This document shows positions 1-9,668 of a DNA stretch of 64,000 bases, one piece after another. The notes under the pieces are model-generated. The model had not been told where the DNA came from, ran no database searches, and worked only from the letters and a program-made list of their open reading frames with translations. The DNA is taken from the NCBI GenBank assembly GCA_030622755.1, contig JAUXFT010000001.1:1-64000 (forward strand), read 5' to 3'. The translations under genes were made by a program, and so were the position numbers. Positions within the stretch are counted from its first letter, which is position 1; every line of letters begins with the position of its first letter. The DNA comes from Aestuariirhabdus sp. Lineage in GTDB: Bacteria > Pseudomonadota > Gammaproteobacteria > Pseudomonadales > Aestuariirhabdaceae.

Positions 1-509
1 AAACAGTGTGGGCATACACCACAACGATAACTATCCGGGTTTGTTTTCCAACAGATAATCGATCAAGGGTTTCAAGGCTGGATTCATCAAACGGTTAGCT
101 GAAAAAAACCGAAGATACGGGGGACGTCTAAAACTCTCTAAGAACAGGAATGAAGCCTGCCTGAATCCAGATCCTTCTGAACCAAGAAGGTAGTAATTGG
201 GTAACACCGTGCCCATCTGCAGCAAATCAGAAATCTACGGGGTATAACTAAAAATATTAAATAAATTTGCAAAAAGAGAAGATAATAATCTGATTGACCA
301 TTTAAAGTTCGGCACGTTTTCTCTGCACCAATGAAGCCTTAAAACGAAAACCGATCTACGCCTACCCTTCTATCTATTCTCATAATATTGATTTAGTTCA
401 CATCTTTAGATGATTCGCACTCTGTTATACCACGAAAGCAGGCGCCTCTTTCAAAGCTGTCTATCCTTTACAAAGCTCAATAATTCAGTGAACAAGGAAG
501 GTTCGAAAA

Positions 510-971
510 ATGACGCTGAATATCCCTAAACCACCCCTTTCAAATCAAGACATTTTTGCAAACAAAGATAGTTACGAATCAAATTCGACTTCTGGTATTT
601 CGTGTCATTTTGAATGCGGCACTGAGCGCGATCCGGGCGGTCTACAAACGGCTAAATCAATCTACCAAACCGGTAAAGAAGCCGTTGATTTTTTGTCTAG
701 AACAACCAGCACGTGTAACTCGGGCAATATTCTCTGCGATTTAGTAATGTCATCTCTGGAACTGCTTGATCTAAGCGGAGGCTACACCCATAATCCAGAA
801 AAGCTTAGAGCCTATTACGCAAGATCCGAAACACTCATCATCTCCAGGATCATGTGCCTGGATGATGCTTCGACCCATGAGCTGTGTGGCATCTTTAATC
901 ACATCCTCGCCCTTATGCAGAAACAAAACCAGCTAAATAACGATCGACTGATAGCTCACGGCATTCGATAG
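510..971 (+). CDS. hypothetical protein (153 aa)
   Basis: Longest ORF in the region; AAGGAAGG ribosome-binding-like sequence shortly upstream of the ATG; no family recognised. Confidence 0.5.
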   Translation: MTLNIPKPPLSNQDIFANKDSYESNSTSGISCHFECGTERDPGGLQTAKSIYQTGKEAVDFLSRTTSTCNSGNILCDLVMSSLELLDLSGGYTHNPEKLRAYYARSETLIISRIMCLDDASTHELCGIFNHILALMQKQNQLNNDRLIAHGIR

Positions 972-1193
972 CAAATGAATTGAAGGCAAAAAAATAATTC
1001 ACAATCCTTCACTCGATATAAATTTATTCTGTTTTTCAATAAGTTAGTTGGGATTATTAAAGTAAACTCTATATAGTTTCTTTCTTGTATGTCTTTTAGC
1101 AAACGCTGACGAATCATACTGGTTGTGATAAACACAACACCAACCACTACCGGTACGGCAACACCCCCTCTATCCACTACAATCCCTACCGAC

Positions 1194-1229
1194 ATAAACA
1201 ACTCGGCCGCAAGCGACCGAGTTGTTTAT
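1194..1229. terminator. Likely bidirectional terminator, 13-bp perfect inverted repeat
   Basis: ATAAACAACTCGG (1194-1206) / CCGAGTTGTTTAT (1217-1229) with a 10-nt loop, just downstream of the FadL-type gene. Confidence 0.6.
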
Positions 1230-1240
1230 ACAAGCGTTGT

Positions 1241-2473
1241 TTAAAACTCATACAACAAAGTTCCGCCCGCAAACACTACATAGTTTGTATCGAATTCTCC
1301 TTTAAAACGAACTCCCTGAGCGGTCTGATCAACCTCACCCTCCCCGAGATACATAAAGGTTGCGCCAAATGCAAAATCCAGGGAATCCCCTTTCCAGCCA
1401 TAAGCTGCAGCGAGTTTTAGCTGCTCATCAACAGGCAAATCTATCGTACGGTCGGAATCATTTACTGGTGAACTGTCATACGCTATTCCGGTTGAAACTC
1501 TGTGATCCCCCCACTTACGCAACACGCCAAACCCTACGTGGTAGGTGTCTTTCCAATTACGATCAAGTTTAACGATGGGGTTAATCAGGCCACCCTCGAA
1601 GGACAGCGTATTATCACTGAACTCGGACCAGTCTTCCCAATCAGCGTCCATAAACAGCGTATACATATCATTCAGAGCATAGCGAAATCCAACTTGCAGG
1701 AGCTGGGGGTTATCCCACTCGACTTCAACCTCATCTGCAGTTGGCGTAACACCGACAAAATTAGCGAAGCTCACATCCCCCTCAAGATCAACATCCCATT
1801 CTGGACGATAAACAACGCCAACCATAAGCTTCTCAGTAGCCTGATAAGTGAGTCCGTAAAAAGTGGTTATACCCCAATCATCGATTTGGTTTATGCTCAC
1901 TCTACCATCCGAGAACCCGGGCTGACGAACCGCGATATCTTCATCGAATGTGGTTTGGACTACTGAAACTCCCATACCAACAGAGAAGTCATCATTGATT
2001 TTGTAACCTACAGAAGGTGAAAAGGCCAAGCCCGCTAAAACAGCGCGATAGGCTCCATAGCGACCCACGAAATTCTTACCGTAATCCAATCCTCCCCCCA
2101 TCATACCAACCACAGAAAACCCGACACTGATATCTTCTGTCAGATGGGTGGTTAAAAAATGACTGGGGACCGCAGATATAAATCCAGCATTTCCCCCATC
2201 ACCGCCGCCGCCTTCAGCGATAGAAGAATCGAATTTGTTTACGGGAATAATCGCCTGAACCCCAACCAGCCCGTGATCTTGTTCAACTCCAGTCATCGCG
2301 GCGGGATTCGTCCAGGCAGAATCTGCCGTCAGAGTGTTTGTAGGGTTCGCTGAACCTGCCGTCCCCAAACTCCCCGGCGTACCCAACTCCGTAATATAAA
2401 AGCCTCCACTCCACGCTGATTGGCTACACAGAACTAAAATAGCCGATACAGCAGAACAAGCACGAATATCCAT
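1241..2473 (-). CDS. fadL: OmpP1/FadL/TodX family outer membrane transport protein
   Basis: Signal peptide, N-terminal GGFYITELGTPGSLGTAGSANPT...DSAWTNPAAMTG motif and C-terminal beta-barrel strand ending in aromatic F, typical of FadL family. Confidence 0.85.
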   Translation of the reverse strand: MDIRACSAVSAILVLCSQSAWSGGFYITELGTPGSLGTAGSANPTNTLTADSAWTNPAAMTGVEQDHGLVGVQAIIPVNKFDSSIAEGGGGDGGNAGFISAVPSHFLTTHLTEDISVGFSVVGMMGGGLDYGKNFVGRYGAYRAVLAGLAFSPSVGYKINDDFSVGMGVSVVQTTFDEDIAVRQPGFSDGRVSINQIDDWGITTFYGLTYQATEKLMVGVVYRPEWDVDLEGDVSFANFVGVTPTADEVEVEWDNPQLLQVGFRYALNDMYTLFMDADWEDWSEFSDNTLSFEGGLINPIVKLDRNWKDTYHVGFGVLRKWGDHRVSTGIAYDSSPVNDSDRTIDLPVDEQLKLAAAYGWKGDSLDFAFGATFMYLGEGEVDQTAQGVRFKGEFDTNYVVFAGGTLLYEF

Positions 2474-3027
2474 ATAATCCCCAAACTCTACAAATATTTA
2501 GAGCAGTCTATTTGCAACCCCACCCTGAGTCACAATTGAATATAAAAAAGAATAACACAATATTAATAATCGCCCCCAAACGGTTAATTAGAAAATCGCG
2601 GTTTCAAATAAGAACTGAAATTCAATTATTCAGTAAGCAGATCCATCAACAACCAGAACCGATCACCTGCCAAAAAGCTAAATAAAATAAAATTAAGGAA
2701 ACACCTAAATCCCAAACACAAACATCTTAACAACCTGTTTTTTCAAAACCTTAATCGTTGCACAATCTTATATGGAAAAGCCCTGAAATTTATGTCCCCT
2801 TCCGTGCTACCTTGCAAAACGCCTACTACTCTTTAGGGCACTTCTATTAATTGATTGCCGTGATATTGTCCCGCTTGCATCAATAAGTGATAGCCAATAT
2901 AACAACCAGGGGATTCGATACGATATCGATTAGAGGAATAAATGAAACAAACAGGAATGACCCAAAAGCAAGGGCATATTTGGTGCCAGCGGGATGGAAA
3001 ACACAAAACAACAAAGACTAATTCATT

Positions 3028-3066
3028 AAAAAATCTGGCCACTTAAACTAAAAATTTAAGTGGCCA
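3028..3066 (-). terminator. Rho-independent terminator of the 3073-3486 gene
   Basis: TGGCCACTTAAA (3036-3047)/TTTAAGTGGCCA (3055-3066) 12-bp stem followed by a T run on the - strand. Confidence 0.8.
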
Positions 3067-3072
3067 AATAAG

Positions 3073-3486
3073 TTAAGGCTCTATACAAGCCCCGAAAAGA
3101 ACGATGGCAAATCCATCGCCAGCCGCAGTGAGCGACATTTTACCCGTCTCATTATCGATGATCATGGTCCAACCCATGCCATCTCTCTCTTTTTCGACAC
3201 CATCATCAGCACCTTGCAGTATTAATTTACCATCAAGGTTTTCTATGCGCTCAATTGGAGTTTTTCGGCCAATACCTTCAATAACCTTATTGCCGGCATC
3301 CACAGTAACGAAATCTGGTATATTTACACTACTCGGTAAAACAGATTCACAGTTCTTCCCCATCACGCACTCATTAACTGACTGGGTTGCGCAAATAACC
3401 TTACTGCTTCCATCAAACGCTGCGCTTGCTGTAGAGGAAAATATCATTACACCGGCCATCGTTAGCCATTGCTTTGCTGTAAACAT
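3073..3486 (-). CDS. hypothetical secreted protein (137 aa)
   Basis: ORF with N-terminal signal peptide (MAGVMIFSSTASAAF) and own terminator. Confidence 0.65.
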   Translation of the reverse strand: MFTAKQWLTMAGVMIFSSTASAAFDGSSKVICATQSVNECVMGKNCESVLPSSVNIPDFVTVDAGNKVIEGIGRKTPIERIENLDGKLILQGADDGVEKERDGMGWTMIIDNETGKMSLTAAGDGFAIVLFGACIEP

Positions 3487-3501
3487 ATCAATATTTCTCC
3501 T

Positions 3502-3981
3502 TTACTTTACGGTATAGCCGCGACCTTCCAGACATGCGGAATAAGCGCGGTTATAATTGTTACGGCTGTTAACATAATTTGATGTTTCCCGCTGCTCCCA
3601 CTCTTGTCGCTGACGAGCAGTTTCGCTGTTCTGGGATGATTGGCGTACACCGCCTATCAATCCCCCAGCAAGGGCTCCTCGCTTTGCGGATTTTGAGCTA
3701 TCACCGATAATGGCTCCCAAGGCTGCACCACCGATCCCTCCCGCTATGGCGCCACCAGATTTTTTCTGGGCACTGGGAGCGGCTGTCGTTGCCTTTGGGA
3801 CAGCCATCGGATCAAAGCCAGTATCACTCTTGGCCCAGTTGTAACATTCATATTTATCCTTATCGAGCTGTTCTGCACTTTGCCCCTTGGCAGGATATAT
3901 GTATAACTCCTGGGATATCGCCATGCTCGATAAGAACATCGTCCCAAGGAAAGTTGCAGTTATGCGTACAGGTATTTCCAT
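3502..3981 (-). CDS. glycine-zipper family protein
   Basis: Signal peptide plus GGAIAGGIGGAALGAIIGDSSKSAKRGALAGGLIGG glycine zipper; YECYNWAKSDTGFDP motif. Confidence 0.75.
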   Translation of the reverse strand: MEIPVRITATFLGTMFLSSMAISQELYIYPAKGQSAEQLDKDKYECYNWAKSDTGFDPMAVPKATTAAPSAQKKSGGAIAGGIGGAALGAIIGDSSKSAKRGALAGGLIGGVRQSSQNSETARQRQEWEQRETSNYVNSRNNYNRAYSACLEGRGYTVK

Positions 3982-4132
3982 TACCGATCTCCACTAGTTC
4001 AAAAAAACACCGACAAGGCCTAAGTAAAACAAAATAGCCCATGGATTATTTTTAGCACTTTCTTACAGTATAACTACCACGATCATTTCATCGAATAGGA
4101 GTTTGTAGTGTACCAAAACGGCTCCTTCGAAT

Positions 4133-4158
4133 CAGCCGACAGCCGACAGCCGACAGCT
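4133..4158. repeat. 7-bp tandem repeat (CAGCCGA)x3.6
   Basis: cagccga cagccga cagccga cagc read directly. Confidence 0.9.
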
Positions 4159-4349
4159 ATGATTTGATAGCACATGAAACCTTGCTGACAACCGTCCAAA
4201 CAACTATTCAAGCAACATATACATAAAACCTAATTGCTCGTCTGATGTTGCAATCCGTTATCACACGCCTTATCGACCTAAAGGAATAGTTTGTGTGCGA
4301 CCAATTCAGTCTTACCAAGGTGGCCGATGAACTATTGTTATACAAGTTT

Positions 4350-5561
4350 CTACTGGCGCAACACTGGCGATGTATAAAGCTGCTTTTTACCTTTCACCCC
4401 TTTTAGCTCAAAGTTGCCAACACTCCCAAAGCTGTCGGCACTCTCAAAGCTGTCGGCACTCTCACAGTTACCGCCAAGCAAATCGACAAATTCCTGCGAC
4501 ATTAAAAGCGGAACGTTAAGGTTTTTTGTAAGCGCTTCAATACGTGCCGCTTCATTCGCTGCCGCACCGATCACTGTAAACTCAAGACGACTGGTTGAAC
4601 CGATATTGCCATACATCACTATCCCTGCGTGCAATGCTATACCGAAACTCTGGCGTTCACCGCCCGATGTATTCATCCTGCTTATAGATTTTTGCGCTGC
4701 CTTGAAGGCGCTTTTCGCTGCAACAGAGCCATTTTTGCTACATTCGCGAGAACCAATCGGGAAAATAGCAAGCATTGCATCTCCAATGTAGCGCAACACC
4801 TCACCTCCCTCCTCTGCAACGGAATCTGCCATGACTTCCAAAAAACAGTTCAGATGATCAATGAAGGCGTCGATGCCCATTTGTTCAGCAAGCACTGTTG
4901 AATTCCGAAGATCACAAAACCAGATAACCGCTTCTATCAGTTCACCGTCGCCACGTCTGATTTTCCCTTGCAAAACTTGCTGACCTGTTTTCGAACCAAG
5001 GTATGTTTCCAGTAAAACTCTAGAGGTACTACGTAAAGCATGTATCTCCATTAGGCGAGAAAGAGCGGGCAGCATTTCATATATTGCGGAGAGCTGATCG
5101 GTTGTAAAGCCACCCCCACTTCCGGCAGCGATAGTGATGGCATGAATACTCCCATCCATAAAAACAATCGGCAAAGCCACATAGTCACTGCAACCATCTT
5201 CGGCAAGCTGTTCAAGCAAAGGATAATCGAGTTGGGCATCAGGGCCGCTCAATCGACGCCTGATCGCTCCCGCCCCCTCTTCAAAAATCGCCCAATAGGG
5301 GCTGTCGCGGTAGGCTTCCGTGAGCATCATTTCATGGGGAGATTGGAATTCTTCAATTTCGTTATCGCGTGCCATCCAGGTATAGCTAAAACCTGTTACT
5401 TGCGGATGGAGAATTCGCAATGTAATACGCAACCGATGAAGCGGCACTCCTACCGAAAGCAGTTGATCGACTAATGCCCGTGTTAATTTAGAAGGGCTAT
5501 CTAACTGCCAGGCTTCATCAAGAAGCCATGTAGACAAAAGCTTTGATTGTACGGCTGACAT
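4350..5561 (-). CDS. adenylate/guanylate cyclase domain-containing protein (class III)
   Basis: VIWFCDLRNSTVLAEQMG...EVLRYIGDAMLAIFP...ALHAGIVMYGNIGSTSRLEFTVIGAAANEAARIEALTK class III cyclase motifs. Confidence 0.85.
   Translation of the reverse strand: MSAVQSKLLSTWLLDEAWQLDSPSKLTRALVDQLLSVGVPLHRLRITLRILHPQVTGFSYTWMARDNEIEEFQSPHEMMLTEAYRDSPYWAIFEEGAGAIRRRLSGPDAQLDYPLLEQLAEDGCSDYVALPIVFMDGSIHAITIAAGSGGGFTTDQLSAIYEMLPALSRLMEIHALRSTSRVLLETYLGSKTGQQVLQGKIRRGDGELIEAVIWFCDLRNSTVLAEQMGIDAFIDHLNCFLEVMADSVAEEGGEVLRYIGDAMLAIFPIGSRECSKNGSVAAKSAFKAAQKSISRMNTSGGERQSFGIALHAGIVMYGNIGSTSRLEFTVIGAAANEAARIEALTKNLNVPLLMSQEFVDLLGGNCESADSFESADSFGSVGNFELKGVKGKKQLYTSPVLRQ
4409..4462. repeat. 18-bp in-frame tandem repeat (3 units, first diverged) in cyclase C-terminus
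   Basis: caaagttgccaacactcc / caaagctgtcggcactct / caaagctgtcggcactct; encodes ESADSFESADSFGSVGNF. Confidence 0.9.
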
Positions 5562-5727
5562 AGCTGCATAACTCCATCTTAAGTCTCTTGTGGTAATGGC
5601 CTTGATAAGTACTTTTCAGGTCTGATAGGTATTTTTACAGGTAGCATCTGTGGAATCTGCGAATGGTTCGGAACCCTACAATTGATAACCTGGATATAAA
5701 CCAACCACAACAAAGCAGGATGCAAAA

Positions 5728-5850
5728 ATGATTACAGTAGCTACCCCAACATTAAGTGAATGCCTGCTGCGCATATGGGAGCTAGAGAGCAACCGCATGA
5801 CCTTAAAGCGTGTGCAGGGGTTATGGATTGCCACACTAAAAATCAGCTAG
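5728..5850 (+). CDS. candidate small protein (40 aa), below the ORF-track length cut-off
   Basis: ATG...TAG reading MITVATPTLSECLLRIWELESNRMTLKRVQGLWIATLKIS; AGGA about 8 nt upstream of ATG; isolated in an otherwise empty intergenic region. Confidence 0.4.
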   Translation: MITVATPTLSECLLRIWELESNRMTLKRVQGLWIATLKIS

Positions 5851-5917
5851 TCATTTATCAATAGATATTGCAAGTTAATATTTTTCAGGCGCATCAAACC
5901 ACGAATAAGCGCTCGAC

Positions 5918-6742
5918 TCAGGGAGAATATAGATTTTCGTAGCAATAGTTAGTCGCCTCTATGTACCCATCCACACTGCCGCAATCAAACCGTTTACCTC
6001 TAAACTTATAGGCTAGTACGCAGCCATCCTTAGCTTGCTGAAGCAAAGCGTCAGTTAGCTGGATTTCACCACCCTTGCCTGGCTCTGTGTTTCGAATAAT
6101 ATCGAAAATGTCAGGTGTTAAAATATAGCGACCAATAATAGCCATATTACTTGGCGCATCTTCAGGGGCAGGCTTTTCCACCATGCTCTTGATACGAAAA
6201 ATATCATCCTTAATCATTTCACCTTCGATCACACCGTACTTGTGTGTTTCATTTGCAGGGACTTCCTGTATCGCTACGATACTGCAGCGAAATTGGCGAT
6301 ATAGCTTCACCATTTGCGAGAGAACGCCATCATCTGTGTTGATACACAAATCGTCTGCCAACACTACAGCAAAAGCCTCGTCACCAATTAATGGCTCCCC
6401 GGTCAGTATCGCGTGCCCAAGGCCTTTCATTTCTTGCTGGCGGATGTATGAAAAAGTGCACGAGCTGATCAAGTGGCGAATATCGTTTAGCATGGCTTCT
6501 TTTGAACTTCCTGCGATTTGGTGCTCAAGCTCATAATTGGTATCAAAATGATCCGCCAGCGCTCTCTTTCCTCGGCCAGTAACGATACAAATCTGACTAA
6601 GCCCGGCCTCGAGTGCCTCCTCTACTCCGTACTCAATAAGTGGTTTGTTGACGATAGGCATCATCTCTTTGGGCATTGACTTTGTGGCCGGCAAGAATCT
6701 GGTTCCATAACCAGCTGCGGGAAACAAGCACTTCCTGATCAT
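5918..6742 (-). CDS. galU: UTP--glucose-1-phosphate uridylyltransferase
   Basis: KCLFPAAGYGTRFLPATKSMPKEMMPIVNKPLI nucleotidyltransferase signature; full-length GalU pattern. Confidence 0.95.
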   Translation of the reverse strand: MIRKCLFPAAGYGTRFLPATKSMPKEMMPIVNKPLIEYGVEEALEAGLSQICIVTGRGKRALADHFDTNYELEHQIAGSSKEAMLNDIRHLISSCTFSYIRQQEMKGLGHAILTGEPLIGDEAFAVVLADDLCINTDDGVLSQMVKLYRQFRCSIVAIQEVPANETHKYGVIEGEMIKDDIFRIKSMVEKPAPEDAPSNMAIIGRYILTPDIFDIIRNTEPGKGGEIQLTDALLQQAKDGCVLAYKFRGKRFDCGSVDGYIEATNYCYENLYSP

Positions 6743-6767
6743 AAAGAATTTGATCCTTTTCTATTAA

Positions 6768-8234
6768 CTATGTTTTTATATTGGTGGTGCTTGCTGTACC
6801 AACCTCGGTACGGCCATAGATATCATCGAAACGAACAATATCATCTTCGCCCAGGTAACTTCCAGACTGAACCTCAATAAGGTCTAGTGGTATTTTCCCG
6901 GGATTTTCAAGACGATGTTTTTCTCCAAGCGGTATATAGGTTGATTCGTTTTCGCTAACAAGGAACTGGCGCTCTCCGCAAGTTACTTTTGCAGTCCCTG
7001 AGACGACCACCCAGTGCTCTGCCCGGTGATGATGCTTTTGCAGTGAAAGGCTGGCGCCAGGATTAACCCTGATGTGTTTTACCTGGAAGCGAGTCGAAGA
7101 ATCAATTTCCTCATATTTACCCCAGGGGCGATGTACCGTTCGATGGTGTTGCGCCTCCTTACGCCCTTGCTGTTTTAAGGTGTTTACAACATCTTTCACT
7201 TTTTGGGAGGATTTTTTATCCATTACCAGCACTGCATCACCGGTTTCGATCACTACAACATTAGATAAACCAATAGCGGCGACCAAACGGCTATCGGAAA
7301 AGACGTAACTGTTCTCACAATCCAGCAAAACTGTTTCACCCCCACTGCTGTTGCCATTCTCATCATGAGGCAGCAGATCGGAAAAGGAATCCCAGGAACC
7401 CACGTCACTCCAACCAATATCCGCGGGCACCACCATACCTTTTTGAGTATGCTCCATGACTGCGTAATCCACAGAAACCTCGGGCGAGGATGCAAAAGCT
7501 TCGCTACCCAGTCGAATAAAATCAAGATCAACGGAGGCATCACTAATTGCCCCGGTAACGGATGCAACCACTTCTGGAGCAAAGCTTTCAAGTTCACTCA
7601 GAAAGTCTCTAGCTTTGAAAACAAAGATCCCGCTATTCCAGTAATAGTCGCCACTATCAATAAAGCTTTGAGCTGTTTTGGTATCCGGTTTTTCAGTGAA
7701 TGACTCCAGACTTAGTCCGTTATCCCCCTCTTTTTTGCCAGCTTTTATGTAACCAAAGCCTGTCTCGGGGCGGTCGGCTACAACACCAAAGGTAACCATC
7801 GAACCATTTGCAGCGAACCGAACCGCATCAGCAATACAGCCATGGAATGCGACCTTATCCTTAATGACATGATCTGCTGGCAATACGAGCAGGGTTGGAT
7901 CTTTGTACGTGCTCAGGGCGAACAAAGCAGCTGCTGCGATAGCGGGAGCCGTATTACGCCCGCAAGGCTCCAGAATTATATGTTTTTCAGTTGCGCCGCA
8001 TTGTAAGAGCTGCTCCGCAATCGTGAAGCGATGCTGCTCATTGCATACAACAATAGGCGGTGAAATATCCGGGAAATCTTCGATTCGCAGCCAAGTTTGC
8101 TGAATCATACTTTCATTCTCTGAAAGCATCCGAATAAGTTGCTTGGGGTATGCCTCACGAGAAAGAGGCCACAATCTTGACCCGCTCCCGCCGGATAAAA
8201 TAACTGGAACAATCATGCGCTCTCCCTGCTGCAT
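6768..8234 (-). CDS. mannose-1-phosphate guanylyltransferase/mannose-6-phosphate isomerase
   Basis: VPVILSGGSGSRLWPLSREAYPKQ and C-terminal cupin HRPWGKYEEID...HHHRAEHWVVVSGTA typical of ManC/AlgA bifunctional enzymes. Confidence 0.93.
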   Translation of the reverse strand: MQQGERMIVPVILSGGSGSRLWPLSREAYPKQLIRMLSENESMIQQTWLRIEDFPDISPPIVVCNEQHRFTIAEQLLQCGATEKHIILEPCGRNTAPAIAAAALFALSTYKDPTLLVLPADHVIKDKVAFHGCIADAVRFAANGSMVTFGVVADRPETGFGYIKAGKKEGDNGLSLESFTEKPDTKTAQSFIDSGDYYWNSGIFVFKARDFLSELESFAPEVVASVTGAISDASVDLDFIRLGSEAFASSPEVSVDYAVMEHTQKGMVVPADIGWSDVGSWDSFSDLLPHDENGNSSGGETVLLDCENSYVFSDSRLVAAIGLSNVVVIETGDAVLVMDKKSSQKVKDVVNTLKQQGRKEAQHHRTVHRPWGKYEEIDSSTRFQVKHIRVNPGASLSLQKHHHRAEHWVVVSGTAKVTCGERQFLVSENESTYIPLGEKHRLENPGKIPLDLIEVQSGSYLGEDDIVRFDDIYGRTEVGTASTTNIKT

Positions 8235-8322
8235 ATTTCGTAAATCCCTACAATGATAATAGAGGAAAACGACACAGGTGTATCTTCAAATAGAGAGCGG
8301 TATGATTGTGTTTGAGCAGGAA

Positions 8323-8409
8323 TGGTGCCCGGAGCCGGAATCGAACCGGCACGACCGTTAAGTCGAGGGATTTTAAGTCCCTTGCGTCTACCAATTTCGC
8401 CATCCGGGC
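8323..8409 (-). tRNA. tRNA-Leu (UAA)
   Basis: - strand GCCCGGATGGCGAAATTGGTAGACGCAAGGGACTTAAAATCCCT...GGTTCGATTCCGGCTCCGGGCACCA; cloverleaf with long variable arm, encoded CCA. Confidence 0.97.
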
Positions 8410-8589
8410 ATTTCAATGGCTAATTCAAGCGAGGAAGACTGGCTCGAATCGGGCGCTAGTTTACAACGGAAGAGTCTATTGTAACAAGCTGTTTTATGGA
8501 TGTTTTTGTGTAAACCGGAAGAGCAAGAAACGCACTGATCGAACCCCACAGCCGACATACAAAAATATGTCACCACCGAAAAACCTAGA

Positions 8590-8616
8590 GCAAGAAAGGG
8601 CAAGAAAGGGCAAGAA
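8590..8616. repeat. 10-bp tandem repeat (GCAAGAAAGG) in tRNA spacer
   Basis: gagcaagaaagggcaagaaagggcaagaaaaatgg read directly. Confidence 0.85.
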
Positions 8617-8619
8617 AAA

Positions 8620-8693
8620 TGGAGGCTGAGGTCGGAATCGAACCGGCGTACACGGAGTTGCAGTCCGCTGCATGACCACTCTGCCACTCAGCC
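8620..8693 (-). tRNA. tRNA-Cys (GCA)
   Basis: - strand GGCTGAGTGGCAGAGTGGTCATGCAGCGGACTGCAACTCCG...GGTTCGATTCCGACCTCAGCCTCCA. Confidence 0.97.
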
Positions 8694-8739
8694 TTTGAGC
8701 TTAAGACGACGAACATGCCGACTTAAAAATGCAGATATT

Positions 8740-8815
<76 letters not shown>

Positions 8816-9052
8816 TCTAAAGCATATTTACCAGCTGCCGCTGGATGACGATTAATTCATATATAAATCAAAAAAAGATTCATTAAAACGAATTAAAAAC
8901 CACAACCAATAACAAAGAAAACAACGATCGCTAAAAGAACTGAACGCACTGCCCCGTTAGGTGCTGCGTATTGTATTCACTTCGTTGATACTGTCAAGCT
9001 ATTGATTCAAAATAAGGTTTTTTGTAACGCAAGCTCTAGATACAGCACATTA

Positions 9053-9619
9053 CTAGCCCTCATTTTCATTAGCGGCCGTCAAATCAGGCCAGGCTGCTGC
9101 CAGGTACTGCCACATGGACCATACCGTCAATATCGCCGCAATGTACAGGAAAACAAACCCGGCTTGACCAATAAAATTATCCACTGGAGCCGGAACCGCC
9201 AACAGGAAAAAAATAGAGCCCATTTGGGCAGCTGTTTTTATTTTTCCTACATAGGAAACAGCGATACTGGTCCGCTTCCCAAGCTCGGCCATCCATTCAC
9301 GGAGAGCAGAGATTACTATTTCACGACCAATAATTATCATTGCTGGAATGGTTATCCAAACACTCGAATACTCATGAATCAGTAACGTTAAGGATATTGC
9401 AACCATCAACTTATCAGCTACCGGGTCAAGAAAAGCCCCTAGAGCTGTACTCTGATTAAGTCGACGAGCAAGATACCCATCCAGCATATCTGTTAGACCA
9501 GCTATAAAAAAAATGGTGGCGGCCACCGTATAGCTCCACGCAACAGGGAGATAATACACGACGACAATTACGGGAATCATCCCGACTCGGACCAATGTAA
9601 GCACATTTGGTATATTCAT
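9053..9619 (-). CDS. pgsA: CDP-diacylglycerol--glycerol-3-phosphate 3-phosphatidyltransferase
   Basis: CDP-alcohol phosphatidyltransferase motif (DMLDGYLARRLNQSTALGAFLDPVADK); synteny with uvrC and tRNA-Gly/Cys/Leu. Confidence 0.95.
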   Translation of the reverse strand: MNIPNVLTLVRVGMIPVIVVVYYLPVAWSYTVAATIFFIAGLTDMLDGYLARRLNQSTALGAFLDPVADKLMVAISLTLLIHEYSSVWITIPAMIIIGREIVISALREWMAELGKRTSIAVSYVGKIKTAAQMGSIFFLLAVPAPVDNFIGQAGFVFLYIAAILTVWSMWQYLAAAWPDLTAANENEG

Positions 9620-9668
9620 TGGTTATCAAAAGACCCTTAGGTTTCAGAAAGGCTAGATAGTAGAGTGA

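Noticed and set aside
31-225. 64-aa - strand ORF at the window edge
   Set aside because: Short, no recognisable domain or ribosome-binding site; cannot be judged from the available context.
956-1201. 81-aa - strand ORF between 510-971 and fadL
   Set aside because: Odd valine-rich N-terminus, overlaps the upstream gene and a terminator-like inverted repeat; no support.
1360-2353. + strand ORFs (1360-1572, 1502-1966, 2159-2353) opposite fadL
   Set aside because: Antisense to a well-supported FadL-family gene; low-complexity translations without recognisable domains.
3104-3517. 137-aa + strand ORF
   Set aside because: Exact antisense shadow of the signal-peptide-bearing 3073-3486 gene, which has its own terminator.
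8306-8687. ORFs across the tRNA cluster (8306-8629, 8388-8687, 8494-8679, 8213-8416)
   Set aside because: They translate through tRNA genes; spurious.
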